The position numbers were made by a program, and so were the translations under genes. Positions 7,195 through 13,435 of a stretch of 19,271 bases of DNA are shown piece after piece. The stretch covers positions 1 through 19,271 of the forward strand of contig JAEZHP010000098.1 in assembly GCA_023416515.1 (NCBI GenBank). The letters are read 5' to 3'. Every line of letters starts with the position of its first letter. Within the stretch, counting starts at the first letter, position 1. The notes beneath the pieces are model-generated. The model was given only the letters and a program-made list of their open reading frames with translations, did no database searches and was not told the DNA's origin. Origin of the DNA: Pseudomonadota bacterium. GTDB lineage: Bacteria; Pseudomonadota; Alphaproteobacteria; Sphingomonadales; Sphingomonadaceae.

Positions 7195-7790
7195 CGCGCG
7201 ACCTTCTTCAGAGCGCTGCGCACCAGCGCATCCAGCGTCGCCTCCGGCCCGATCTCCGCCTCCGCCTTGGCCACCGCTTCCGACGCCTCCGCCGGCCGGA
7301 AGCCGAGGTTGAGCAAGGCCGATACCGCGTCCGCAGCGAAGCCGCCGCGCGCCGGCGCCACCCCGCCCCCGCCCGGCCCGAGCGCGACTCCCCCGGCCTT
7401 GTCCTTGAGCTCGTTGGCGATGCGCTGGGCGAGCTTCGGCCCCACCCCGTTGGCCCGCGCGATCATCCGGTGGTCGCCGGCGGCGATCGCGCTGTGAAGC
7501 TCGTCCGCCGACAGCGCCGACAGGATGGCCAGCGCGACTCGGCTGCCGACGCCCTGAACGCTGGTCAGCAGGCCGAACCAGTCGCGCTCGGCGGCGCTTG
7601 CGAAACCGACCAGCCGGATCATGTCCTGCGCGACCAGCATCTCGGTGTGGAGCAAGACCTCCTCGCCGATCGCGCCGAGGCTCGACAGCGTCCGGCTCGA
7701 CGCGAATACAAGATAGCCGACGCCGTTCACGTCAATCACCGCATGATCGGCCGAGAAGCTGTCGAGCCGCCCGCGCAGCTTGGCGATCAT
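7191..7790 (-). CDS. ruvA: RuvA, Holliday junction-binding subunit
   Basis: Junction-specific DNA-binding protein that loads RuvB, 199 residues. The N-terminal OB-fold domain begins MIAKLRGRLD. Domain II has two helix-hairpin-helix motifs, LTSVQGVGSRVALAILS and ARANGVGPKLAQRIANELK. A Gly/Pro/Ala-rich flexible linker then leads to the C-terminal RuvB-binding three-helix domain (about residues 155-199). The ATG overlaps the stop of ruvC in ATGA (7787-7790), so the two are translationally coupled. Its TAG stop shares CTAG with the convergent methyltransferase gene, leaving no room for a terminator between them. Confidence 0.95.
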   Translation of the reverse strand: MIAKLRGRLDSFSADHAVIDVNGVGYLVFASSRTLSSLGAIGEEVLLHTEMLVAQDMIRLVGFASAAERDWFGLLTSVQGVGSRVALAILSALSADELHSAIAAGDHRMIARANGVGPKLAQRIANELKDKAGGVALGPGGGGVAPARGGFAADAVSALLNLGFRPAEASEAVAKAEAEIGPEATLDALVRSALKKVAR

Positions 7791-8278
7791 GCCGCCACCC
7801 CGCGCCGTGCGCTGGCCAGGTGATGCGCGTGGGTGATCGCCACCGCGAGCGCGTCCGACGCATCGGCTCCCGCGATCTGCGCCCCGGGCAGCAGCCGCTG
7901 GACCATCGCATGAACCTGGTTCTTGTCGGCGGCGCCGGTGCCGACCAAAGCCTTCTTGACCAGCCGCGGCGCATATTCGCCGACCTCGACCCCCGCCTGC
8001 GCCGCCGCGAGCAGCACCACGCCGCGCGCCTGGCCGAGCTTCAGCGTCGATTGCGGATTGTCGTTGACGAACACTTCTTCGACGGCCGCCCCGCCCGGCG
8101 CATATTCCGTCACGACCTCACCGAGCGCCGCGTGCAATTTCGCAAGCCGCTGCGGAAGCGGCGCGCGCGCGTCGGTGCGCACCTGCCCGTTGGCGATGTG
8201 GCACAGCCGGTTGCCCTCGGCCCGGATCACGCCCCAGCCAGTGCAGCCCAGCCCAGGATCGAGGCCAAGGATGATCAT
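7787..8278 (-). CDS. ruvC: RuvC, Holliday junction resolvase
   Basis: Endonuclease that cuts Holliday junctions symmetrically, 163 residues with an RNase H-like fold. The four acidic catalytic residues expected by family alignment are present: Asp7 in LGLDPGLGCTGWG, Glu67 in AVEEVFVNDNPQST, and Asp139 and Asp142 in AGADASDALAVAITHAH. ATG at 8278 is the only start giving the MIILGLDPG N-terminus. It is divergent from lysK with 53 bases between the two starts, so both promoters must fit in or overlap this short gap; I see no convincing -35/-10 pair there. Confidence 0.95.
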   Translation of the reverse strand: MIILGLDPGLGCTGWGVIRAEGNRLCHIANGQVRTDARAPLPQRLAKLHAALGEVVTEYAPGGAAVEEVFVNDNPQSTLKLGQARGVVLLAAAQAGVEVGEYAPRLVKKALVGTGAADKNQVHAMVQRLLPGAQIAGADASDALAVAITHAHHLASARRGVAA

Positions 8279-8331
8279 CTGCCGGGGTCTAGCAGCTTGA
8301 TTGCGGCCCGCGAAGCGGCGAAGGGGCGAGC

Positions 8332-9939
8332 ATGCCGATCCCCACCGAACTCCGCGAGGCCGCGAAGGTCTCCAAGGCCTGGCCCTATGAGGAAGCGCGC
8401 AAGCTGTTGAAGCGCTATCCGGACGGCCCCGGCGAGAAAGGCATCGTCTTCGAGACCGGCTACGGCCCCTCGGGCCTTCCTCACCTCGGCACCTTCCAGG
8501 AGGTCGCTCGCACCCTCATGGTCCGCCGTGCCCTCGTCGAGATGGTCGACTGGCCGACCCGCCTCATCGCGTTCAGCGACGATATGGACGGAATGCGCAA
8601 GGTGCCGCCCGGCGTCCCCCACCAGGACATGATGCACGCCCATCTCGACCAGCCGCTGAGCCGAGTGCCCGACCCCTATGGCTGCGGCCACGCCAGCTAT
8701 GCCGACCACAACAACAACCTGCTCCGGCAATTCCTCGACCGCTTCGGCTTCGACTATGAATTCCTCGCCTCGTCCGAATGCTACAATGGCGGCCGCTTCG
8801 ACGAGGCGCTTCGCCAGGTCCTTCGCAAATATGACGAGATCATGGGCGTCATGCTCCCCACCCTCCGCGAGGAGCGCCGCCAGACCTACTCGCCCGTGCT
8901 CCCGATCAGCCGGGTGAACGGCAAGGTCCTCCAGGTCCCGGTCGAGGTGATCGATGCCGAGTCCGGCCTCGTCCGCTATGTCGAACCCGAGACCGGCGAG
9001 ACCGTCGAGCAGTCAATCCTCTCCGGCGGCGCCAAGCTCCAGTGGAAGGTCGACTGGGCGATGCGCTGGTACGCGCTCGGGGTCGATTACGAGATGGCCG
9101 GCAAGGACCTGATCGACAGCGTCATCCAGAGCGGCAAGATCGTTCGCATCCTCGGCGCCCGCCCGCCCGAGGGCTTCAACTACGAGCTGTTCCTCGACGA
9201 GAATGGCGAGAAGATCTCGAAGACCCGCGGTAACGGGGTCACCATCGACGAATGGCTGACCTACGCTCCCGAGGAAAGCCTCGCTTTCTACATCTACCGC
9301 GAGCCCAAGCGGGCCAAGCAGCTCTCCTTCGGGATCATCCCGAAGGCGGTCGACGAATATTATCAGTTCCTCGCCGCCTATCCGACCCAGGAATGGGACA
9401 AGCGCACCGGCAATCCCGTTCATCACGTCCATTCCGGCAACGTGCCGCAGGTGAAGCTCCCGATCAGCTTCGCACTGCTCCTCAACATCGCCAGCCTGCC
9501 AGGGGTCGGCGATGCCAAGACGATCTGGAACTTCCTGCAGCGCTACAATCCGCAGCTGACCCCCGAGAACAGCCCCGCTCTCGACCAGCTCATCGGCTAC
9601 GCGGTCGAATACGGGTCGCGCTTCGTCGCGCCGTCGCTTCGCCGCCGCCCGCCGACCGAGGAGGAAGCGGGCCTGCTTCGGCAGCTCGATGAAATTCTCG
9701 CCGGCTTCGAGGGCGATGCGGACTGGGGGGGCGAGGATCCGGCGGCCGTCCTCCAGAACCATGTCTACGAAGTCGGCAAGGCCCATTACGGCAAGGAGCG
9801 GCTGCGCGACTGGTTCAAGGTCCTCTACGAAACCTTGCTCGGAAGCGAGCAGGGCCCGCGCATGGGCAGCTTCTTCGCCCTCTACGGGGTCTCCAACAGC
9901 CGCAAGCTCATCGCCGAGGCGCTTGCTGCCAAAAGCTAA
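8332..9939 (+). CDS. lysK: Class I lysyl-tRNA synthetase
   Basis: Charges tRNA-Lys with lysine. This is the archaeal-type class I enzyme (LysK/LysS class I), which replaces the class II form in many Alphaproteobacteria, rather than the class II LysU type. It is 535 residues. The HIGH-type signature is PSGLPHLG (46-53) and the KMSKS-type signature is KISKTRG (294-300). The N-terminal catalytic domain and C-terminal helical anticodon-binding region are both complete. ATG at 8332 has an AAGGGG ribosome-binding site. It stands alone, divergent from ruvC and followed by a strong hairpin. Codon use matches the surrounding core genes. Confidence 0.96.
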   Translation: MPIPTELREAAKVSKAWPYEEARKLLKRYPDGPGEKGIVFETGYGPSGLPHLGTFQEVARTLMVRRALVEMVDWPTRLIAFSDDMDGMRKVPPGVPHQDMMHAHLDQPLSRVPDPYGCGHASYADHNNNLLRQFLDRFGFDYEFLASSECYNGGRFDEALRQVLRKYDEIMGVMLPTLREERRQTYSPVLPISRVNGKVLQVPVEVIDAESGLVRYVEPETGETVEQSILSGGAKLQWKVDWAMRWYALGVDYEMAGKDLIDSVIQSGKIVRILGARPPEGFNYELFLDENGEKISKTRGNGVTIDEWLTYAPEESLAFYIYREPKRAKQLSFGIIPKAVDEYYQFLAAYPTQEWDKRTGNPVHHVHSGNVPQVKLPISFALLLNIASLPGVGDAKTIWNFLQRYNPQLTPENSPALDQLIGYAVEYGSRFVAPSLRRRPPTEEEAGLLRQLDEILAGFEGDADWGGEDPAAVLQNHVYEVGKAHYGKERLRDWFKVLYETLLGSEQGPRMGSFFALYGVSNSRKLIAEALAAKS

Positions 9940-9967
9940 GAGCGGCTCCACTCATGTGGAACCGCTC
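9940..9967 (+). terminator. Stem-loop directly after lysK
   Basis: GAGCGG (9940-9945) pairs with CCGCTC (9962-9967), and CCAC (9948-9951) with GTGG (9956-9959) around a TCAT loop, giving a ten-base-pair stem with one 2x2 internal loop starting at the base after the stop codon. No T-run follows, so it is either a weak or non-canonical terminator or an mRNA-stabilising 3' hairpin. Confidence 0.5.
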
Positions 9968-9975
9968 CTGGGCGC

Positions 9976-10053
9976 CCCGCCGCGCGGGGGATTGGTTGAT
10001 ACGCGCGGCGGGACTTGGTGTCCCCTCCGCCCAAGGGGGCGGGGCGAAGGGGA
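9976..10053. repeat. Paired-palindrome intergenic repeat
   Basis: Two palindromes lie side by side. The first is a perfect 11-base inverted repeat, CCCGCCGCGCG (9976-9986) with CGCGCGGCGGG (10002-10012). The second is nested: TCCCC (10021-10025) with GGGGA (10049-10053), enclosing CCGCCC (10027-10032) with GGGCGG (10037-10042). The layout is the same two-hairpin pattern seen at 1-44 and 19218-19258. It lies between convergent lysK and the small exported-protein gene and could act on both transcripts. Confidence 0.6.
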
Positions 10054-10068
10054 CGAACTGGCTAGGCT

Positions 10069-10422
10069 TCAGCCGCGGCGGCGGTCGAAGTCGCGACGCT
10101 CGAGACGCAGCGCTTGGCGGACCTGCTGGACCTGCCGCTCGAGCTGAGCGACTTCGCGCCGGTCGAGACCGTTGCGGCTAAACAGCCGGTAGTTGCGCTG
10201 CACCTGGGTCGCCTGGCGGCGAAGGCTGTTGGCCTCGCGCGGCGAGATGGTGCCGCGGCGCTGCGCCTGGGCGATCTGGTTCTGCAGCTGGTTGATCTGC
10301 TGCGAGATCTGCGCGCCGTTATTGGCGTAGCCATGGCCCTGATAGCCCCAATTCTGGGCCGCGGCCGGGGTCGCGACGACCGCCGCACCGGCGATCAGAG
10401 CGGAGATGACGATCTTGCGCAT
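10069..10422 (-). CDS. Small exported coiled-coil protein of unknown function
   Basis: A 117-residue protein with a clear Sec signal peptide (MRKIVISALIAGAAVVATPAAAQ, cleavage near residue 22-23), then a short Gly/Tyr/Asn-rich stretch, then an Arg/Gln-rich helical region (about 38-115) with heptad-like hydrophobic spacing (ISQQINQLQNQIAQAQRR and VAQLERQVQQVRQALRL). It looks like a periplasmic coiled-coil protein of a type common in sphingomonads, with no enzymatic motif. ATG at 10422 has a GAGGAG ribosome-binding site. The roughly 145-base region upstream, to the msrA stop, shows no promoter I would defend. The protein is very basic after cleavage, so binding to an acidic partner such as nucleic acid or lipopolysaccharide is conceivable but unsupported. 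Confidence 0.82.
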   Translation of the reverse strand: MRKIVISALIAGAAVVATPAAAQNWGYQGHGYANNGAQISQQINQLQNQIAQAQRRGTISPREANSLRRQATQVQRNYRLFSRNGLDRREVAQLERQVQQVRQALRLERRDFDRRRG

Positions 10423-10568
10423 GGGAAACTCCTCGTTTGAACGCGCCGCCTTTGTTGGCGACGATCCCTAACTGGAGCCCGCGCGTCGCAGCCGGATGTC
10501 GGCCGGCGGTGCAATTGGTCGCGAATTGTCGCCGACTATTTCCGCCCGGGACAGGTCGTCAGCCGCCG

Positions 10569-11255
10569 TTAAGCCGCCGGCCGCGCGGAGATGAGGCGCG
10601 GGAAGGTCGCCCGCAGGTCCCTTAGCTTCGGCGCGTCGTTGATCATGATGTAGGGGCTTCGCGGATTCCGGCGCATGTAATTCTGGTGATAGTCCTCGGC
10701 CGGCCAGAAGCCGCCGCTCTCGATGCGGGTGACGATCGGCCGCCCGAACCGCCCCGACCGCCCGAGCTGGGCGACATAGGCCCGCGCCACCCGCGCCTGC
10801 TCGGCATCCTGCGGAAAGATGGCCGAACGATATTGCGGCCCATGGTCCGGCCCCTGCTGGTTGAGCTGGGTCGGATCGTGGGCCACCGAGAAGAATATCT
10901 GGAGCAGCTGGCCGTAGCTCACCACCCGCGGATCATAGACGATCCGGACAGCCTCGGCATGGCCGCTCCGGCCGCCGCTGACCGTGTCGTAAGCGGCTCC
11001 TGCGGCGCTCCCACCGGCATAGCCCGCGGTGACGCTCCGCACGCCCGCGACATTCTCGAACACCCCTTCGACTCCCCAGAAGCAGCCGCCGGCAAGCACC
11101 GCCGTCGCGCTCGACCCATGCGCCGCCACGTCGGTCGCGGGCGCCGGGATGGTCACCGCGGCTTCGGCGGGCCGCGAACTCTGGATCCCGATCGCATAGA
11201 GGCCGGCCACCGCAAGCACCGACGCCATCGCCGCTGGAATCAGGGCGCGTTTCAT
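10569..11255 (-). CDS. msrA: Exported peptide methionine-(S)-S-oxide reductase MsrA
   Basis: Reduces the S-epimer of methionine sulfoxide, 228 residues. The catalytic motif GGCFWGVEGVFE places the nucleophile at Cys58. The conserved core is complete, including GYAGG, GHAEAV, HDPTQLNQQG.D.G.QYRS and AEDYHQNY. An N-terminal hydrophobic segment (about 5-24) followed by AEAA points to export or anchoring on the periplasmic side, unlike the usual cytoplasmic MsrA. No cysteine other than Cys58 is present, so no resolving cysteine is visible. I chose ATG at 11255 because ATGA overlaps the msrB stop; the longer frame to 11612 is a shadow of msrB. It works with MsrB on oxidised envelope proteins, by inference from shared export. 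Confidence 0.92.
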   Translation of the reverse strand: MKRALIPAAMASVLAVAGLYAIGIQSSRPAEAAVTIPAPATDVAAHGSSATAVLAGGCFWGVEGVFENVAGVRSVTAGYAGGSAAGAAYDTVSGGRSGHAEAVRIVYDPRVVSYGQLLQIFFSVAHDPTQLNQQGPDHGPQYRSAIFPQDAEQARVARAYVAQLGRSGRFGRPIVTRIESGGFWPAEDYHQNYMRRNPRSPYIMINDAPKLRDLRATFPRLISARPAA

Positions 11256-11740
11256 GCCGGCCGGAACGTCATCGCGACGCCGTTCATGCAATAGCGAAGC
11301 CCGGTCGGCGGCGGCCCGTCTTCGAACACGTGCCCGAGATGCCCGCCGCAATTGGCGCAGTGGACCTCGGTCCGGCTCATCCCGAGATTGCTGTCGGTCG
11401 AGGTGCCGACGGCGCCGGCAAGCGGTCGCCAGAAGCTTGGCCAACCGGTGCCGCTGTCGAATTTGGTCTGCGAGGCGAACAATCGGTGGCCGCAGCCGGC
11501 GCAGTTGAAGACTCCGCGGCGATGCTCGCGGTCGAGCGGGCTGCTCCCCGCCCGCTCGGTCCCGTGCCCGCGAAGCACTCGATAGGCCGCCGGGCTCAGG
11601 CGCTGGCGCCATTGCGCGTCGGTCAGCCGGAACGGAAATTGCCGCTGCTGCGCAACGCTCTCGCCGCCGCAGCCGAGCAGGCTTCCGAGCACGAATAGCC
11701 CGCCGGCGCCAAGGAGCGTCCTTCGATCGATGTCGCTCAT
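11252..11740 (-). CDS. msrB: Tat-exported lipoprotein methionine-(R)-S-oxide reductase MsrB
   Basis: Reduces the R-epimer of methionine sulfoxide, 162 residues. Two CxxC zinc pairs are visible (NCAGCG and HCANCG), with SGTGWPSFW, GHLGHVF and the catalytic cysteine in RYCMN. The N-terminus is diagnostic: a twin-arginine motif DRRTLLGAGG (residues 5-14) followed by the lipobox LLGC (21-24), so the protein is probably exported folded by Tat and lipidated at Cys24. ATG at 11740 has no ribosome-binding site. A TATGAT element ends six bases before it, so the transcript may be leaderless. A 46-residue longer frame exists but would bury the Tat signal. Coupled to msrA through ATGA. Divergent from the DUF2382 stress operon. 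Confidence 0.92.
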   Translation of the reverse strand: MSDIDRRTLLGAGGLFVLGSLLGCGGESVAQQRQFPFRLTDAQWRQRLSPAAYRVLRGHGTERAGSSPLDREHRRGVFNCAGCGHRLFASQTKFDSGTGWPSFWRPLAGAVGTSTDSNLGMSRTEVHCANCGGHLGHVFEDGPPPTGLRYCMNGVAMTFRPA

Positions 11741-11832
11741 GGGGTGATCATAGCACGGACTCGGCTGAACCGGCAGTGACCACGGACTGGCTCGAAGACG
11801 GGTAAATGCTTGTGTTGCCAGCCGAAACGACC

Positions 11833-11863
11833 GGAACGCCGGCCCCCGCCAGAAGTTTGGCGG
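11833..11863 (+). promoter_or_regulatory. EcfG-like stress promoter with overlapping dyad
   Basis: GGAAC (11833-11837) is followed by AGTT (11854-11857) after 16 bases, one mismatch from the GGAAC-N16/17-CGTT signature of the alphaproteobacterial general stress sigma factor EcfG. It lies 31 bases before the ATG of the DUF2382 gene. A six-base inverted repeat, CCGCCA (11846-11851) with TGGCGG (11858-11863), straddles the -10 element and could be an operator or coincidence. An AAGGCGA ribosome-binding site follows at 11878. Confidence 0.5.
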
Positions 11864-11887
11864 ACAACTATATTTCAAGGCGAACCA

Positions 11888-12277
11888 ATGTCAGTCGAAG
11901 AGGAAGTCATTCCTCTCGTCGAAGAGGAGGCTGTAGTCTCCAAGCGGCGAGTGGAAAGCGGGCGCGTGCGCGTTCGAACCATCGTCGAGCAGCATGAGCA
12001 ATTGGTCCGCGCCGAGCTGGCGCGCGACGAGGTCCAGGTGGACCGGATCCCGGTCGACCGGGAGATCGAGGCCATCCCTCCGATCCGCGAAGAAGGCGGA
12101 GCGATCATCGTCCCGGTCGTCGAGGAAGTGCTCGTCGTCGAGAAGCGCCTTCGACTCGTCGAGGAGATCCACCTGCGCCGAACGCGCACCAACGAACAGA
12201 TATCGCAGCCGGTCATGCTCGCATCCCAGCGGGCCGAGATCGAGCGTCACGAAACGAGCGGGGAAGAACCAGCGTAA
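11888..12277 (+). CDS. DUF2382 stress protein, single domain
   Basis: A 129-residue acidic/basic-alternating protein consisting almost entirely of one DUF2382 (YsnF/AvaK) domain. It begins EEEVIPLVEEEAVVSKRRVE and continues with the family pattern VRVRTIVE...VQVDRIPVDREIE, ending with a second VVEEVLVVEKRLRLVEEIHL segment. DUF2382 proteins are associated with general stress and desiccation responses; no biochemical activity is established. ATG at 11888 has AAGGCGA as ribosome-binding site. It is followed after 14 bases by a second DUF2382 gene, and an EcfG-like promoter precedes it. Probably cytoplasmic, since no signal peptide is seen. Confidence 0.87.
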   Translation: MSVEEEVIPLVEEEAVVSKRRVESGRVRVRTIVEQHEQLVRAELARDEVQVDRIPVDREIEAIPPIREEGGAIIVPVVEEVLVVEKRLRLVEEIHLRRTRTNEQISQPVMLASQRAEIERHETSGEEPA

Positions 12278-12291
12278 CCAAGGAGCACCCT

Positions 12292-13239
12292 ATGTCACGA
12301 ACCGTCACCGCCTTCTTCGATTCCCGCGAAGAGGCCGAATCCGCCAAGTCACGCCTCCAATCGTCCAGCATCGATGCCGATCGAATCCGCATCGTCGACC
12401 AAAGCAGCGCTTCGGGCAGCTCGGAAGGCTCGGGCGAGAGCAAGGGCTTCTTCGCGTCCTTGACCGACATGTTCATGCCCGACGACGATGCCTACGCCTA
12501 TCAGGAAGGCATCAACCGCGGCGGCTTCCTTCTTTGCGCCCAGGTCGACGAGGACGAGGCCGACGAGGCCATTCGTCTCCTCGATGAATCGAACAGCGTC
12601 GACTTCGACGAGCGCGAGCGCAGTTGGCGCGACGAGGGCTGGACCGGCTGGACCGGCGAAAGCGACACGGCCGGCTTCGGCGCCTCCGCGGCTTCGCGCG
12701 CCGGCAACCCGGGCTATGCCGCAAGCACCAACGGGGCGGCCATTCAGGGCTCCGGCCAGATGAACCAGACCGTCGCCGAAGAGCGCATTCCGCTCGTCGA
12801 GGAAGAGCTCCTCGTCGGCAAGCGCGAGGTCAATCGCGGCGGCGCCAGGGTTCGCTCCTATGTCCGCGAAACTCCGGTTCACGAGCAGGTGAGCCTGCGC
12901 GACGAGCATGTCAGCGTCGAGCGCCGGCCGGTCAACGAGCCGATCGACCAAGCCGAGCTCCAGTCGGGCGACCTGCTTCGCGATCGCGAGATCGAGATGA
13001 CGGAGACCCACGAGGAAGCGATGGTCGCCAAGCAGGCGCGCGTGACCGAGGAGGTCGTCGTTCGCAAGACCGCCGACCAGCATGTCGAGCAGGTCGACGA
13101 CACCGTCCGCCGCACCGAAGTCGATATCGAGGAAGGCAGCACCCGTCCGGCCTTCGGTTTCGAGGACGACCGCACCACGAGCGAGACCGAACGCTCCGAT
13201 TTCCAGCGTTCGGACACGGATCCCCTGCGTCGCCTATAA
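12292..13239 (+). CDS. Two-domain stress protein: GSP17M-like N-terminus plus DUF2382
   Basis: A 315-residue protein. Residues 1 to about 105 (MSRTVTAFFDSREEAESA..., ending in a CAQVDEDEADEAIRLLDE strand-helix) resemble the general-stress 17M/YflT-type ferredoxin-like domain. A Gly/Ser/Ala/Trp-rich linker follows (about 110-158, including WTGWTGE). Residues about 162-275 are a DUF2382 domain starting AEERIPLVEEELLVGKREV. The charged tail ends DPLRRL. It is a paralogue of the preceding gene within one operon, with a domain architecture common in stress-tolerant bacteria. The start is ATG at 12292 with an AAGGAG ribosome-binding site. An intrinsic terminator follows. Regulation by the general stress response is inferred from the operon promoter. 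Confidence 0.87.
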   Translation: MSRTVTAFFDSREEAESAKSRLQSSSIDADRIRIVDQSSASGSSEGSGESKGFFASLTDMFMPDDDAYAYQEGINRGGFLLCAQVDEDEADEAIRLLDESNSVDFDERERSWRDEGWTGWTGESDTAGFGASAASRAGNPGYAASTNGAAIQGSGQMNQTVAEERIPLVEEELLVGKREVNRGGARVRSYVRETPVHEQVSLRDEHVSVERRPVNEPIDQAELQSGDLLRDREIEMTETHEEAMVAKQARVTEEVVVRKTADQHVEQVDDTVRRTEVDIEEGSTRPAFGFEDDRTTSETERSDFQRSDTDPLRRL

Positions 13240-13263
13240 GCGGCGGGACGGTTCGTGAAGGAA

Positions 13264-13296
13264 GGGCGGCCCGGCCACGGGGCCCCCGTTTCTTTT
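13264..13296 (+). terminator. Rho-independent terminator of the DUF2382 operon
   Basis: GGG and GGCCC (13264-13272, one bulged C at 13267) pair with GGGCC and CCC (13280-13287) around a loop of about seven bases, followed by a T-rich tract (13289-13296). It begins 25 bases after the stop codon. This is the clearest intrinsic terminator in the window. Confidence 0.75.
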
Positions 13297-13403
13297 GGCG
13301 CCGCCGGAGAACAGGATGCTCTCCGCGGCCCGCCCGACGACAACGATCCTCTACTTTGCCGGCCGACTGGGCACCGCTCGTGCAATCTTCTGCTCCGCTC
13401 TGG

Positions 13404-13428
13404 CAGATCAGTTTCGAAACGATATCTG
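13404..13428 (+). promoter_or_regulatory. Operator-like dyad before the symporter gene
   Basis: A perfect ten-base palindrome GTTTCGAAAC (13411-13420) is flanked by a second symmetric pair, CAGAT (13404-13408) and ATCTG (13424-13428). The dyad ends eight bases before the ATG of the symporter gene and covers the place where a ribosome-binding site would lie; none is visible. It could be a repressor site over the promoter or leader, or an RNA hairpin hiding the start. Confidence 0.4.
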
Positions 13429-13435
13429 ATGCCTC

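Noticed and set aside
9940..10053. CRISPR-like or tRNA-like structure in the hairpin-rich gap after lysK
   Set aside because: The hairpins are different from each other, there are no regularly spaced identical repeats, and no cloverleaf with T-loop sequence can be read.
11256..11612. 119-codon extension of the msrA frame into msrB, suggesting an MsrA-MsrB fusion
   Set aside because: The extension is in a different frame from msrB and has no similarity to any Msr domain; the ATGA overlap gives two separate genes.
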